From contig CANFHO010000002.1 of NCBI GenBank assembly GCA_947447005.1, positions 1-59,370 of the forward strand: DNA of 59,370 bases, in the 5' to 3' direction. This document shows positions 18,201-26,204 of this stretch, piece by piece. The DNA comes from Chitinophagaceae bacterium (lineage in GTDB: Bacteria > Bacteroidota > Bacteroidia > Chitinophagales > Chitinophagaceae). Made by a program: the position numbers and the translations under genes. The notes under the pieces are model-generated. The model was not told where the DNA came from. It did not search any database and was given only the letters and a program-made list of their open reading frames with translations. Position 1 is the first letter of the stretch, and each line of letters opens with the position of its first letter.

Positions 18201-21200
18201 CAAAAACATTTACAGTTTGGGGAGATCAAACCATCAAATTAATGGTTGAAAACAGCAAAGGTTGTTTAAGTGATACACTTGTGAGGGTTTATCACATAAA
18301 CCCAAGACCAAATGTCAATTTCGATCTCCCAAAAATCTGTTTACCCGATGGTAACGGTCAGTTTTTTGATAAGTCAACTATTGTTGAAGGATTACAGGCA
18401 GGATTTTCAAGGAAATGGTTATTTGGTGATGTTCAGGCAACATCTTCAAATCCTGATATAGTTTTGAATCAGTTGAATCCAAGTCATAAATATTATAATG
18501 TAGGTCCATTCAATGTAAAACTCATAGTCACATCAGCACAAGGTTGTTCTGATTCAGCCACGAAAGTATTATCTACCATATATGCTCAACCAAAAGTGGA
18601 TTTTACATTTAGCCCAGAACTTTGCTTAAGGCAACAATCTGGTTTCACAGATAAGACGGATGCAAAGGGCAGGGTCATGAATCAATGGAATTGGTCGTTT
18701 AGCAATGGAACAACCTCCATATTACAAAATCCCAAGTTGACATATACAACTTCAGCTACCCATACCGCAACTTTATATGGATTTACATCGGATGGATGTG
18801 TTAGTGATACTGTTACTAAATCTTTTATCATTCATCCCTTGCCTATAGCAGATTTCAACCTTTCTTCTCCTTTATGCGAAACAAAACAAGTTGTTTTTAA
18901 TCAGAATGCAACTGCAAGTGTCGGAACTGTTATCAGATGGAATTGGACTTTAGGAACCGGATCAACATCTCAGAATGTTACTTCTGCATCCACTTCGGTA
19001 ACAAAAACATTTACGGTTTGGGGAGATCAAACGATTAAATTAATGGTTGAAAACAGCAAAGGTTGTTTAAGTGATACTTTAACACGTGTATTCAGAATTC
19101 ATCCTAGACCGCAGATAGATTTTACTTTACCAGAGGTATGTCTTAATGATGCGTTTGCTCCTTTTGGATCTATATATTCAATTGCAGATAATACAATAGG
19201 TGAAACATATTCATGGACTTTTGGAGATCCTAATGCAACATTTACCAATCCTAATACCGGGTCAGGTAAAAATACCTCCCATAAATATTCTGCAGCAGCA
19301 AATTATACAGTTTCACTTACTGCTTTGTCAGCAGCTGGCTGTTCTAATATAATTAGCAAGACCATGACTGTAAATGGCGCTACCCCTGTTGCAATACTTG
19401 AAATTCAAAATGAAACGGGGCTCTGCAGCAATGTTGATGTATCGTTGAAAAATCTTTCAATTGTTGATTTTGGATCAATTTCAAAACTTGAAATTTATTG
19501 GGATTATGACAACGATCCAACAAATTTTATGCTAGATGATAACCCTACCATAAATAAAATTTATAAACATCTATATACTAATTTTCAATCTCCTTCTTCT
19601 AAATCCTATACAATCCGACTAAGGGCTTTTTCTGGAGGTGTTTGTTTTGATGATACTTTAAGAACCATCATTCTCAATGGAAGTCCACTGGTTAATTTTC
19701 AAACAATACCAGGCATTTGTTTAGAAGCTACGCCAAGACAGATCACACAAGCGTCTTTTACGGACATTACAGGTATAAGTCCAGGAATTGAAAATTATAC
19801 AGGAACAGGAGTATCTTCATCTGGATTGTTTACTCCTGCTGTATCAGGTGCTGGCACATTCCCTATAAAGTATTCTTTTACTTCATCCAATGGATGTAAT
19901 ATCAATTCAACTCAAAATATAACTGTTTGGCCCAGACCAGTTGCTAACTTTACCTTTTCGCCAATTCAATGTGAAAAGAATCCAATAATTATTACGAATA
20001 CATCTACTTCTTCAGCAGGATATATTACAAATTGGAATTGGAATTTTGGTGATGGCACAGGATTGGTAAACTATACGAATGGAAATACATTCTCACGTAC
20101 ATTTTCTCCTTCAGGAATATTTACAATTACCTTGAATGTTTCGACAAACAATGGTTGTACGAGTACTACAAATTCTCAAAATGTTAATATTAATCCACTA
20201 CCTGCGATCAATTTCGATTTGCCAAAGGTTTGTTTGCCAGAGGGCAGAGCTCTGTTTTCAAATCGTACAACCATTTCAAATGGTTCTTCCTTAACTTATT
20301 TATGGAATTTTGGTGATCTGTTAGATCCAAGTGCCTCCGTTTCAATTGATGGACTGCATTATTATAAAAATTACCAAAACTATAATGTAAAACTTGTATC
20401 TACCAGTCTTCAAGGTTGTAAAGATTCACTTACGAAAATATTAACAGATGTTTTTCCACAGCCTAAAGCAGGAATAAAAAGTCTTGATTCAGTTTGTGTC
20501 GGAACTGCCATTAACTTCTATGATACCAGTAAAGGATTTGTAAGACCAATAACTCAATGGTTTTGGAATTTTGATGATGGAGTTACTGAAACAATCAAAG
20601 ATCCGATTTATAAGCATTCTAACAGTGGAACATATAAAGTAAGCCTGTCTGTTATCACCTCAGAAGGTTGCCCTTCAGACACAGCCTATAAAACAGTGAC
20701 AATACATCCATATCCTAAAGTAAATGCCGGACCAGATCTTTTTGTTTTGGATGATGGACAAAAGCAAATCATTGCAAATGCTATTGGAGCAAATATGACT
20801 TATAAATGGACCCCCTCCACTTATTTGAATACTGCTAACATTTTACAGCCAACAATCATTTATCCTCAACAAGACTTGGTATACAAATTAAGTGTGACTG
20901 GAAGAGGTGGATGTACTGCCTATGATGAAATGGCAGTAACTGTTTTAAAAATGCCTAAACCACCAAACACATTTACACCCAATGGAGATGGAATTAATGA
21001 TACATGGGATATAAAATATTTGGATCAATACCCAGGATGTATAGTTGAGGTATATAATACTCAAGGTCAAATTGTATTTAGAACTGAGGAAGGATATTCA
21101 AAAAAATGGAATGGTACATTTAAAGGGAATCTATTACCATCAGGCACCTATTATTACGTAATTGATCCAAAAAATGGTAGAAATAAAATGGCAGGATATG

Positions 21201-21217
21201 TAACTATTTTTAAATGA
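15269..21217 (+). CDS. Giant secreted PKD-repeat protein with IgGFc-like N-terminus and T9SS type B C-terminal domain
   Basis: 1982 residues. A signal peptide (1-19, ending AGAQ) is followed by an IgGFc-binding-like N-terminal region (about 24-470, 'NKGKEFWVGYGSH', 'EPMMVAQFVSTANSCG'). About fourteen PKD/Ig-like modules (575-1890) follow, with signatures such as 'WNFGDGTG' and 'WNWSFSNGT'. A C-terminal gliding-type sorting domain starts at about 1895 ('TFTPNGDGINDTW') and ends 'AGYVTIFK'. It is predicted to be a surface-exposed or secreted adhesin-like protein exported by type IX secretion. It contains an 801-bp (267-residue) internal repeat. The following PorP/SprF gene overlaps it by 4 bp (ATGA), the classical partner arrangement of SprB/SprF. 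Confidence 0.93.
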   Translation: MRHLILAFFSVLLIHYAGAQDFSNKGKEFWVGYGSHCSMYGTGGIVNTGGGAQDMVLYFTSDKNATVTVDIPAIGWTRTYTVIANQVTTSALIPKTGSQDARITDEGKNNKGIHITSDVPIIAYAHIYNSSISGASLLFPVTTLGREYYSLNFTQISNDVNGYCFAYVIATEDDTNVEIILSANSFNNNAGDTIKVNLNKGEIYNVFGRKVSSSGNTHVGTDLTGTKIRSVATATSACKKIAVFSGSGKLSITCTNSSGSADNYMQQSFPSSAWGKKYLLAPTKDMPYNYYRVAVSKPGAIVKRNGIPLTGIINNFYYQFFGNTADIIESDEPMMVAQFVSTANSCGNSKIGGNGDPEMIYLSPIEQTIEKVTINSTPNAKIINHYLNIIIPKGGFKTLTIDGLPISIDSVLIHPGDNNYYYMQLWMKSGSHTVQSDSGFNAIAYGFGSAESYGYNAGCNVKDQYQELVTNNNLATVKMPATCRGTPFQISITLPYQPLSIKWNVPNYPAIPQENYPKYDSTWVKNGKTVYRYSLPGNYIYWNIGTYTIQVVVNNPTTDGCSGEQTIDFSLEVFERPKADFNFSSTRCINDSISLSDNSSYTGRPITGFAWDMGDGNLKASKVFNYKYISAGTYNISYYSFSDIGCVSDTVSKTIILDSIPVADFKILDSLCVSKVIHLVDDSKVLGSAVISNRVWQSSDGMNTQNLLSLGHTFNSTGTFTVSLQVETLNGCKSLVNTKNIIINPNPIVDFELPKICLPDGTGQFLDKSTIADASQSTFIRKWMFGDVQSTISNPDTVLNQISPVHKYYNVGPFNVKLIVTSAQGCSDSATKVLSTIYAQPKVDFTFSPELCLRQQSGFTDKTDAKGRVMNQWNWSFSNGTTSTNQNPQVTFTNAATYNATLFGYSADGCISDTITKSLIIHPLPVADFTISNPICETNQISFSQSAIANVGSIVRWNWTLGTGATSQNVTSASTPVTKTFTVWGDQTIKLMVENSKGCLSDTLVRVYHINPRPNVNFDLPKICLPDGNGQFFDKSTIVEGLQAGFSRKWLFGDVQATSSNPDIVLNQLNPSHKYYNVGPFNVKLIVTSAQGCSDSATKVLSTIYAQPKVDFTFSPELCLRQQSGFTDKTDAKGRVMNQWNWSFSNGTTSILQNPKLTYTTSATHTATLYGFTSDGCVSDTVTKSFIIHPLPIADFNLSSPLCETKQVVFNQNATASVGTVIRWNWTLGTGSTSQNVTSASTSVTKTFTVWGDQTIKLMVENSKGCLSDTLTRVFRIHPRPQIDFTLPEVCLNDAFAPFGSIYSIADNTIGETYSWTFGDPNATFTNPNTGSGKNTSHKYSAAANYTVSLTALSAAGCSNIISKTMTVNGATPVAILEIQNETGLCSNVDVSLKNLSIVDFGSISKLEIYWDYDNDPTNFMLDDNPTINKIYKHLYTNFQSPSSKSYTIRLRAFSGGVCFDDTLRTIILNGSPLVNFQTIPGICLEATPRQITQASFTDITGISPGIENYTGTGVSSSGLFTPAVSGAGTFPIKYSFTSSNGCNINSTQNITVWPRPVANFTFSPIQCEKNPIIITNTSTSSAGYITNWNWNFGDGTGLVNYTNGNTFSRTFSPSGIFTITLNVSTNNGCTSTTNSQNVNINPLPAINFDLPKVCLPEGRALFSNRTTISNGSSLTYLWNFGDLLDPSASVSIDGLHYYKNYQNYNVKLVSTSLQGCKDSLTKILTDVFPQPKAGIKSLDSVCVGTAINFYDTSKGFVRPITQWFWNFDDGVTETIKDPIYKHSNSGTYKVSLSVITSEGCPSDTAYKTVTIHPYPKVNAGPDLFVLDDGQKQIIANAIGANMTYKWTPSTYLNTANILQPTIIYPQQDLVYKLSVTGRGGCTAYDEMAVTVLKMPKPPNTFTPNGDGINDTWDIKYLDQYPGCIVEVYNTQGQIVFRTEEGYSKKWNGTFKGNLLPSGTYYYVIDPKNGRNKMAGYVTIFK
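17702..17910 (+). repeat. Near-identical internal block, copy 1 of the 801-bp repeat
   Basis: 209 bp inside the giant PKD gene (about residues 812-881). It matches 18503-18711 with a single difference that I can see, a silent GCA/GCT change. The surrounding unit repeats at an 801-bp offset with lower identity. Confidence 0.9.
18503..18711 (+). repeat. Near-identical internal block, copy 2 of the 801-bp repeat
   Basis: Second copy of the 209-bp block, exactly 801 bp downstream. Its flanks, for example the segments beginning at 18207 and 19008, are also homologous but have more silent and replacement changes. Confidence 0.9.
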
Positions 21218-22236
21218 TGAAAATGAAAAAAGGACTTGTCATTTTATTATTATTAGTGGAAGGTGTTGTTGCCCAACAAAGGCCACATTATTCACAATAT
21301 ATCATGAATAACTATATAGTCAATCCTGCAATAAGTGGTATTGAGAACTATGTGGATGTCAAATTAAGCAATAGAAATCAATGGATAGGTATAGATGGTG
21401 CTCCAAGAACATTTTATGCAACTATTCATGGACCTATAGGTAAGAAGGATTATCGAGGTTCTTCAACATCCTTTGATATGAAAGGAAACAATCCAAGAGG
21501 TCGTGAATATTGGGCAAATTATACGTCGGCTGAACCACATCATGGGGTAGGTTTTACTATCGTTAACTATGCAACAGGATATATTAACAGGTCTACTACA
21601 TATGCAACGTATGCATATCATATTGGCTTAAACGGGAACACTAGTCTTTCTGCAGGTTTTGGTGCGGGTTTTTCAAGTATTACTGTAAATCGAAATAAAA
21701 TAACCTTAGCTACTGCATATGATCCAGCAATTGGCAGTTCTATTACAGATGTAAGTAAAATAAAACCTGAGTTAAATGCTGGTTTGTGGCTCTATTCATC
21801 TAATTACTTTCTTGGATTATCTGCCCAACAGATTATCCCGGTAAAAATGAATTTGATAGACAATTCTGCCTACAAATCAACGATGATTCCTCATGTTTTT
21901 GCCACAGGAGGAGTCCGAATTCCAATCAGCGAGGATCTGTTTGCCCTACCTTCAGTTATGTTCAGATATATTTCAAATTTACCATTGGGAATGGATCTTA
22001 ATACCAAAATCCAATATCGGGATTTTTTATGGATAGGCGCAAACTTCAGAAGAGGAGATGGTTTTGCTGCTATTACAGGTATGAATATCGGTCAAACAGT
22101 CAATGTTAGTTATGCATACGATTTAAATAGAGGGAAATACTTATTAAGTACCATGAACAAAGGTACCCATGAAATTATTTTAGGATTCACTTTAAATAAT
22201 AAATACGGTGATCTGTGTCCAAGGAATATTTGGTAA
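21214..22236 (+). CDS. PorP/SprF-family type IX secretion membrane protein
   Basis: 340 residues with a signal peptide (ending VVAQ) and the family opening 'RPHYSQYIMNNYIVNPAIS'. A predicted outer-membrane beta-barrel follows, with repeated amphipathic strands and 'GVGFTIVNYATGYINRST'. In Flavobacterium johnsoniae, SprF is needed to secrete its cognate type B substrate SprB. This gene overlaps the end of the giant PKD gene by 4 bp, so it is probably that protein's dedicated helper. Starts at 21214, 21217 or 21223 are possible. Confidence 0.92.
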   Translation: MMKMKKGLVILLLLVEGVVAQQRPHYSQYIMNNYIVNPAISGIENYVDVKLSNRNQWIGIDGAPRTFYATIHGPIGKKDYRGSSTSFDMKGNNPRGREYWANYTSAEPHHGVGFTIVNYATGYINRSTTYATYAYHIGLNGNTSLSAGFGAGFSSITVNRNKITLATAYDPAIGSSITDVSKIKPELNAGLWLYSSNYFLGLSAQQIIPVKMNLIDNSAYKSTMIPHVFATGGVRIPISEDLFALPSVMFRYISNLPLGMDLNTKIQYRDFLWIGANFRRGDGFAAITGMNIGQTVNVSYAYDLNRGKYLLSTMNKGTHEIILGFTLNNKYGDLCPRNIW

Positions 22237-22280
22237 AAGTTATAAAATTGTACTTAATTTTAAATAAATACAGAAACGAA

Positions 22281-22694
22281 ATGGTTAGAAAACTTGGTTC
22301 CTTATCCCTGGTAATATTATTATTTGTTGGATGTGGTAAAAAACCTTCACCAACCCCAATTCCTCCAACACCTACAGAAGAAAATATAGTTTTTACAATA
22401 GATCCAGACCCTGGAACAGCAACAGCGTCAGCTACTAGTGCCACATATGCATTCAAAGTTAATATCAGTTCTAAACTTCCTACAGCAGGAGTTAAAATTG
22501 ATTATACTACTAAAAAGGACTCAGATAATTCTATCGTTGATGGACCTAAAACATTAAACTCAACAATATCTGTAGTAGATATATCCGTTAGTTCACTTGC
22601 AGCAAGCACATTATATAATGTTACAGTAGTAGTTACAAGTGCTTCCAAATCAACAAATACCGCTACAAAAACTTTTAAAGTAGCCAGAAAATAA
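22281..22694 (+). CDS. Small lipoprotein with a fibronectin-III-like domain
   Basis: 137 residues with a lipobox LLFVGC (Cys18), a proline-rich linker 'KKPSPTPIPPTPTEEN', and one beta-sandwich domain of about 90 residues. That domain is rich in Thr, Ser and Val and ends in a pattern typical of FN3-like folds. The start is ATG 22281, which begins the signal peptide. It lies 44 bp after the PorP/SprF gene and is terminated by a strong hairpin, so the three genes look like one transcription unit. Function unknown; an accessory surface role is inferred only from position. Confidence 0.75.
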   Translation: MVRKLGSLSLVILLFVGCGKKPSPTPIPPTPTEENIVFTIDPDPGTATASATSATYAFKVNISSKLPTAGVKIDYTTKKDSDNSIVDGPKTLNSTISVVDISVSSLAASTLYNVTVVVTSASKSTNTATKTFKVARK

Positions 22695-22718
22695 CAAACT
22701 TCAAATAGATTTTTACTA

Positions 22719-22746
22719 AAAAGCCCCTTCGATTGAAGGGGCTTTT
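22719..22746. terminator. Bidirectional terminator after the PKD/PorP/lipoprotein unit and hppA
   Basis: A perfect 12-bp stem, AAAAGCCCCTTC / GAAGGGGCTTTT, closes the loop GATT (22731-22734). It has A/T tails on both sides and serves both converging genes. Confidence 0.93.
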
Positions 22747-22764
22747 CTTTATACTAAAAATCGA

Positions 22765-25179
22765 TTACTTGTGTGCTTCCTTTTCTTCAATTTTAATCAT
22801 CATCTTTTCACCTTTGATAAAAGACTTATATTTTGAAGCATCAACAACTTTATCATTTACTTTCAATACCGTATCAGCATATTCAATTGTAGTTGATCCA
22901 GATCCTATCAATCCATCAGCTTTTAACGCATCAATTAGGCCTTCTTTTGGACCTTCAGTTACACTGATTTCAGATTTTGTTGAATCATTACTTTCAATCG
23001 AAATAGAGATATTTTTTTCAATTCTTTTTTCTGAAGCAACTGCATCTGATTTGTGCATTTGTGCAAGGGTAGGGGCAAGAACCAATGAAACAATCGACAT
23101 CAATTTGATTAAGATATTCATAGAAGGACCAGAGGTGTCTTTAAATGGATCTCCTACGGTATCACCTGTAACTGAAGCTTTATGCGGCTCCGATTTCTTG
23201 TAGAACATCTCACCATTGATCTCAACTCCTTTTTCAAAACTCTTCTTGGCATTATCCCAAGCACCACCTGCATTGTTCTGGAACATTCCCATGAGAACAC
23301 CACTTACTGTTGCGCCGGCAAGGAATCCACCCAAGGCTTCAGGACCCAGAATGAAACCGATGATAATTGGAGAAACAATGGCAATGGCACCTGGAAGCAT
23401 CATCTTTTTGATAGAAGCTTCTGTTGAAATGGCAACACATTTGTCATATTCTGGTTTTCCAGTACCTTCCATAATTCCAGGTATGGTTTTGAATTGTCTT
23501 CGTACTTCTTCAACCATTGACATAGCGGCTTCTCCAACTGCCCTGATGGCAAGTGAAGAAAATATAAATGGAACCATTGCTCCAACAAAAAGAGAAGCAA
23601 GAACCTTCGCTTTATAAATATCAATGCCATCCAATTTGAAACCATTGTGGTTTACTACACCAACATATGCTGCAAATAATGCCAAGGCCGTTAGTGCAGC
23701 AGATGCAATAGCAAATCCTTTACCGGTAGCTGCTGTTGTATTACCTACAGCATCAAGAACGTCTGTTTTTTCTCTAACTTCTTTTGGTAGTTCACTCATT
23801 TCAGCTATTCCACCTGCATTATCTGCAATTGGGCCGAATGCATCGATTGCCAGTTGCATGGCAGTTGTTGCCATCATACCTGCCGCAGCTATTGCTACAC
23901 CATAAAGTCCTGCACACTCAAATGATCCCCAGATACCTCCTGCCAAAACAAGAATTGGCAATAACGTTGATTCCATACCTACAGCCAAACCTCCAATTAC
24001 ATTAGTGGCATGTCCGGTAGAAGATTGTCTGATGATAGACAAAACAGGACGCTTGCCCATGGCAGTGAAATATTCTGTAATGATGCTCATCAAAGTTCCA
24101 ACAACAAGACCTACAATAATAGCACCCATTACACCATTATTGGTAAATGTCAATCCACGAAGGCTCATTTCTGCTGGAAGAATATAATAGACCAAGCCTG
24201 CACATGCTATGGCTGTAAGTATAATTGAACCCCAATTTCCCATGTTCAACGCTTTCTGAACATTATCGGTACTGATACCTGCTGAATCACTAACTCTTAC
24301 AAAAAGAGTTCCAATGATAGAAAACAATATACCTACACCAGCGATCAACATTGGAAGAAGGATAGGTGCAAACCCTCCAAAATTATCAACGGAAATAGTT
24401 TCCTGACCAAGAACCATGGTAGCTAAAACTGTTGCAACATAAGAACCAAAAAGATCTGCTCCCATACCAGCAACATCACCTACATTGTCACCAACATTGT
24501 CTGCAATAGTGGCAGGATTTCTTGGATCATCTTCAGGAATTCCCGCTTCAACCTTTCCTACAAGGTCAGCTCCAACATCTGCTGCTTTGGTATAAATACC
24601 ACCGCCTACACGGGCAAACAATGCAATCGATTCCGCTCCAAGTGAAAAACCAGTCAATACTTCGATGGTTTTAACCATTTCATCAGAATTGGCTGCACTA
24701 CCTGGCGCAAATATTTGTTTGAGAATGATATATAACCCGCCAAGTCCGAGTACTGCAAGACCTGCAACTCCTAAACCCATCACTGCACCACCTGTAAAAG
24801 AAACATTTAATGCATTTGAAAGACTTGTTCTTGCTGCATGCGCAGTTCGAACATTTGCCTTCGTTGCTACTTTCATTCCAATGTAACCTGCTAAAGCACT
24901 GCTGAATGCTCCAAAAATGAATGCCAATGAAATACTCCAATGAGAATTCGGATTGCTAGTCGACATAAATGCCAGCAACAATGCCACTATGACAACAAAG
25001 TACCCAAGGATCTTCCATTCAGCTTTCAGAAAAGCCATAGCTCCTTCAGCAATATAATTGCTGATTTCTTTCATGCGATCTGATCCTGCATCTTGCTTCG
25101 ATACCCAATTGAATTTGATCAAAGTGTAAAGAAGTCCAATAATACCCATGAGGGGAACGAGATAAATTAAATTTTCCAT
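22765..25179 (-). CDS. hppA: Membrane-bound ion-translocating pyrophosphatase with a C-terminal extension
   Basis: 804 residues and many transmembrane helices. It couples PPi hydrolysis to Na+ and/or H+ pumping across the inner membrane. The PPi/Mg site is visible in 'GGGIYTKAADVGADLVGKVE' and 'DDPRNPATIADNVGDNVGD'. The segment 'GNTTAATGKG' has Ala and Gly where K+-independent enzymes have Lys and Thr, which points to the K+-dependent class. Na+ versus H+ specificity is not resolved here. After the last helix a soluble tail of about 97 residues (starting MHKSDAVASEKR) is unusual. The leader contains a C-run and a hairpin. Monocistronic. Confidence 0.95.
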   Translation of the reverse strand: MENLIYLVPLMGIIGLLYTLIKFNWVSKQDAGSDRMKEISNYIAEGAMAFLKAEWKILGYFVVIVALLLAFMSTSNPNSHWSISLAFIFGAFSSALAGYIGMKVATKANVRTAHAARTSLSNALNVSFTGGAVMGLGVAGLAVLGLGGLYIILKQIFAPGSAANSDEMVKTIEVLTGFSLGAESIALFARVGGGIYTKAADVGADLVGKVEAGIPEDDPRNPATIADNVGDNVGDVAGMGADLFGSYVATVLATMVLGQETISVDNFGGFAPILLPMLIAGVGILFSIIGTLFVRVSDSAGISTDNVQKALNMGNWGSIILTAIACAGLVYYILPAEMSLRGLTFTNNGVMGAIIVGLVVGTLMSIITEYFTAMGKRPVLSIIRQSSTGHATNVIGGLAVGMESTLLPILVLAGGIWGSFECAGLYGVAIAAAGMMATTAMQLAIDAFGPIADNAGGIAEMSELPKEVREKTDVLDAVGNTTAATGKGFAIASAALTALALFAAYVGVVNHNGFKLDGIDIYKAKVLASLFVGAMVPFIFSSLAIRAVGEAAMSMVEEVRRQFKTIPGIMEGTGKPEYDKCVAISTEASIKKMMLPGAIAIVSPIIIGFILGPEALGGFLAGATVSGVLMGMFQNNAGGAWDNAKKSFEKGVEINGEMFYKKSEPHKASVTGDTVGDPFKDTSGPSMNILIKLMSIVSLVLAPTLAQMHKSDAVASEKRIEKNISISIESNDSTKSEISVTEGPKEGLIDALKADGLIGSGSTTIEYADTVLKVNDKVVDASKYKSFIKGEKMMIKIEEKEAHK

Positions 25180-25210
25180 AAGCTATTTTAATACTTCAAT
25201 TTAAAGTTTT

Positions 25211-25252
25211 GAAATAGAATGATTTCTATTTCACTTAGGGGGGGCAAAAATA
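25211..25252 (-). promoter_or_regulatory. hppA promoter and structured leader
   Basis: Read on the minus strand, a -7 element TATTTTTG (25252-25245) is followed at once by seven C residues (25244-25238). A perfect 9-bp hairpin GAAATAGAA/TTCTATTTC with loop ATCA follows (25232-25211), then about 30 bp to the ATG. The C-run would lie at or just before the transcription start. Confidence 0.45.
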
Positions 25253-25310
25253 TAAAATTTAGGCTAAAAAAAACGTTTTCGTATACTGAAATATTGTACA
25301 AATAGAGATT

Positions 25311-26195
25311 TTAGACTGATTCAGATAATTTATTGTGCATTATTGAAAATGCTGCGCCAAACTGGCTTATTTGATCTGTAGCAGTCATTGATTCTTCTCC
25401 AAAACGGTCTCTCGCTAGGTCGCCAGCCAAACCATGAATATACATTCCTGTAATAGCTGCATATTTCATTTCAAATCCCTGTGCGAGTAAACCCGTTAGT
25501 AAGCCAGTCAAAACATCACCGCTTCCACCTTTGGCCATGCCTGAATTACCTGTTCCATTAAAAAATACTTCTCCTGTAGGAGTTACTAAACAAGAAAAAT
25601 GTCCTTTTATAATTACATAAATACCAGATTCCTGGCTAAATTCAATCGTTTTTTGGATACGCTGACCATCATTTGCGGAGGTTCCAAAAAATCTTTCCCA
25701 TTCTTTTTGATGAGGTGTCAGAATAGAACCTTCAGGAATGTTGGTTTTAAGATGGGGGAGATTCGAAATGATATTAATGGCATCGGCATCTATAACCAAT
25801 GGTTTCTTGAATTCTAAAAACATTTTAACCATTGAAACACTTTCTTCCGACAAACCAATTCCTGGACCAATGCCTATAGAATTAAATTGTTGAAAATCTA
25901 TCTTTTTAGATATACTTTCTTTTACAAGTACTTCAGGAATATATTGATGAATTAGACTAAAATATAGACTGGGAACCAAAAGGGTTGTTTTTCCAGTTCC
26001 ACTTTTATTTGCTGCAGATCCAGCGAGTAAAGCAGCACCCATCATTCCCTCGGAACCTGCAAACAATGCAGCATGCCCTCTGTTACCTTTATGAGAAAAT
26101 TTGTCAAAATGAATAAAACCTTTCCTAATTTCTTCAATAGATTCTAATTGAAGGATGTCCTCTTTTAATTTGGATAAGTTATATAATTCATTCAT
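25311..26195 (-). CDS. nnrD: ADP/ATP-dependent NAD(P)H-hydrate dehydratase
   Basis: Repairs hydrated NAD(P)H by ATP- or ADP-dependent dehydration. The 294 residues have the ribokinase-like fold of the YjeF C-terminal domain. Glycine-rich 'GSAANKSGTGKTTLLVP', 'SIGIGPGIG' and the nucleotide/catalytic 'MAKGGSGDVLTG' are all present, and 'VIDADAINI' is the substrate aspartate motif. The N-terminal epimerase (NnrE) half found in many fused proteins is absent. It follows the serine hydrolase gene by 9 bp. Confidence 0.93.
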   Translation of the reverse strand: MNELYNLSKLKEDILQLESIEEIRKGFIHFDKFSHKGNRGHAALFAGSEGMMGAALLAGSAANKSGTGKTTLLVPSLYFSLIHQYIPEVLVKESISKKIDFQQFNSIGIGPGIGLSEESVSMVKMFLEFKKPLVIDADAINIISNLPHLKTNIPEGSILTPHQKEWERFFGTSANDGQRIQKTIEFSQESGIYVIIKGHFSCLVTPTGEVFFNGTGNSGMAKGGSGDVLTGLLTGLLAQGFEMKYAAITGMYIHGLAGDLARDRFGEESMTATDQISQFGAAFSIMHNKLSESV

Positions 26196-26204
26196 ATATA
26201 TAAT

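Noticed and set aside
16990-20720. Regularly spaced repeats considered as CRISPR or tandem DNA repeats
   Set aside because: The periodicity is that of PKD protein modules in one open frame; there are no short identical direct repeats with unique spacers.
23216-24886. Several open frames antisense to hppA
   Set aside because: They mirror the Ala/Gly-rich hppA codons, show no recognisable domains and have no promoter or spacing of their own.
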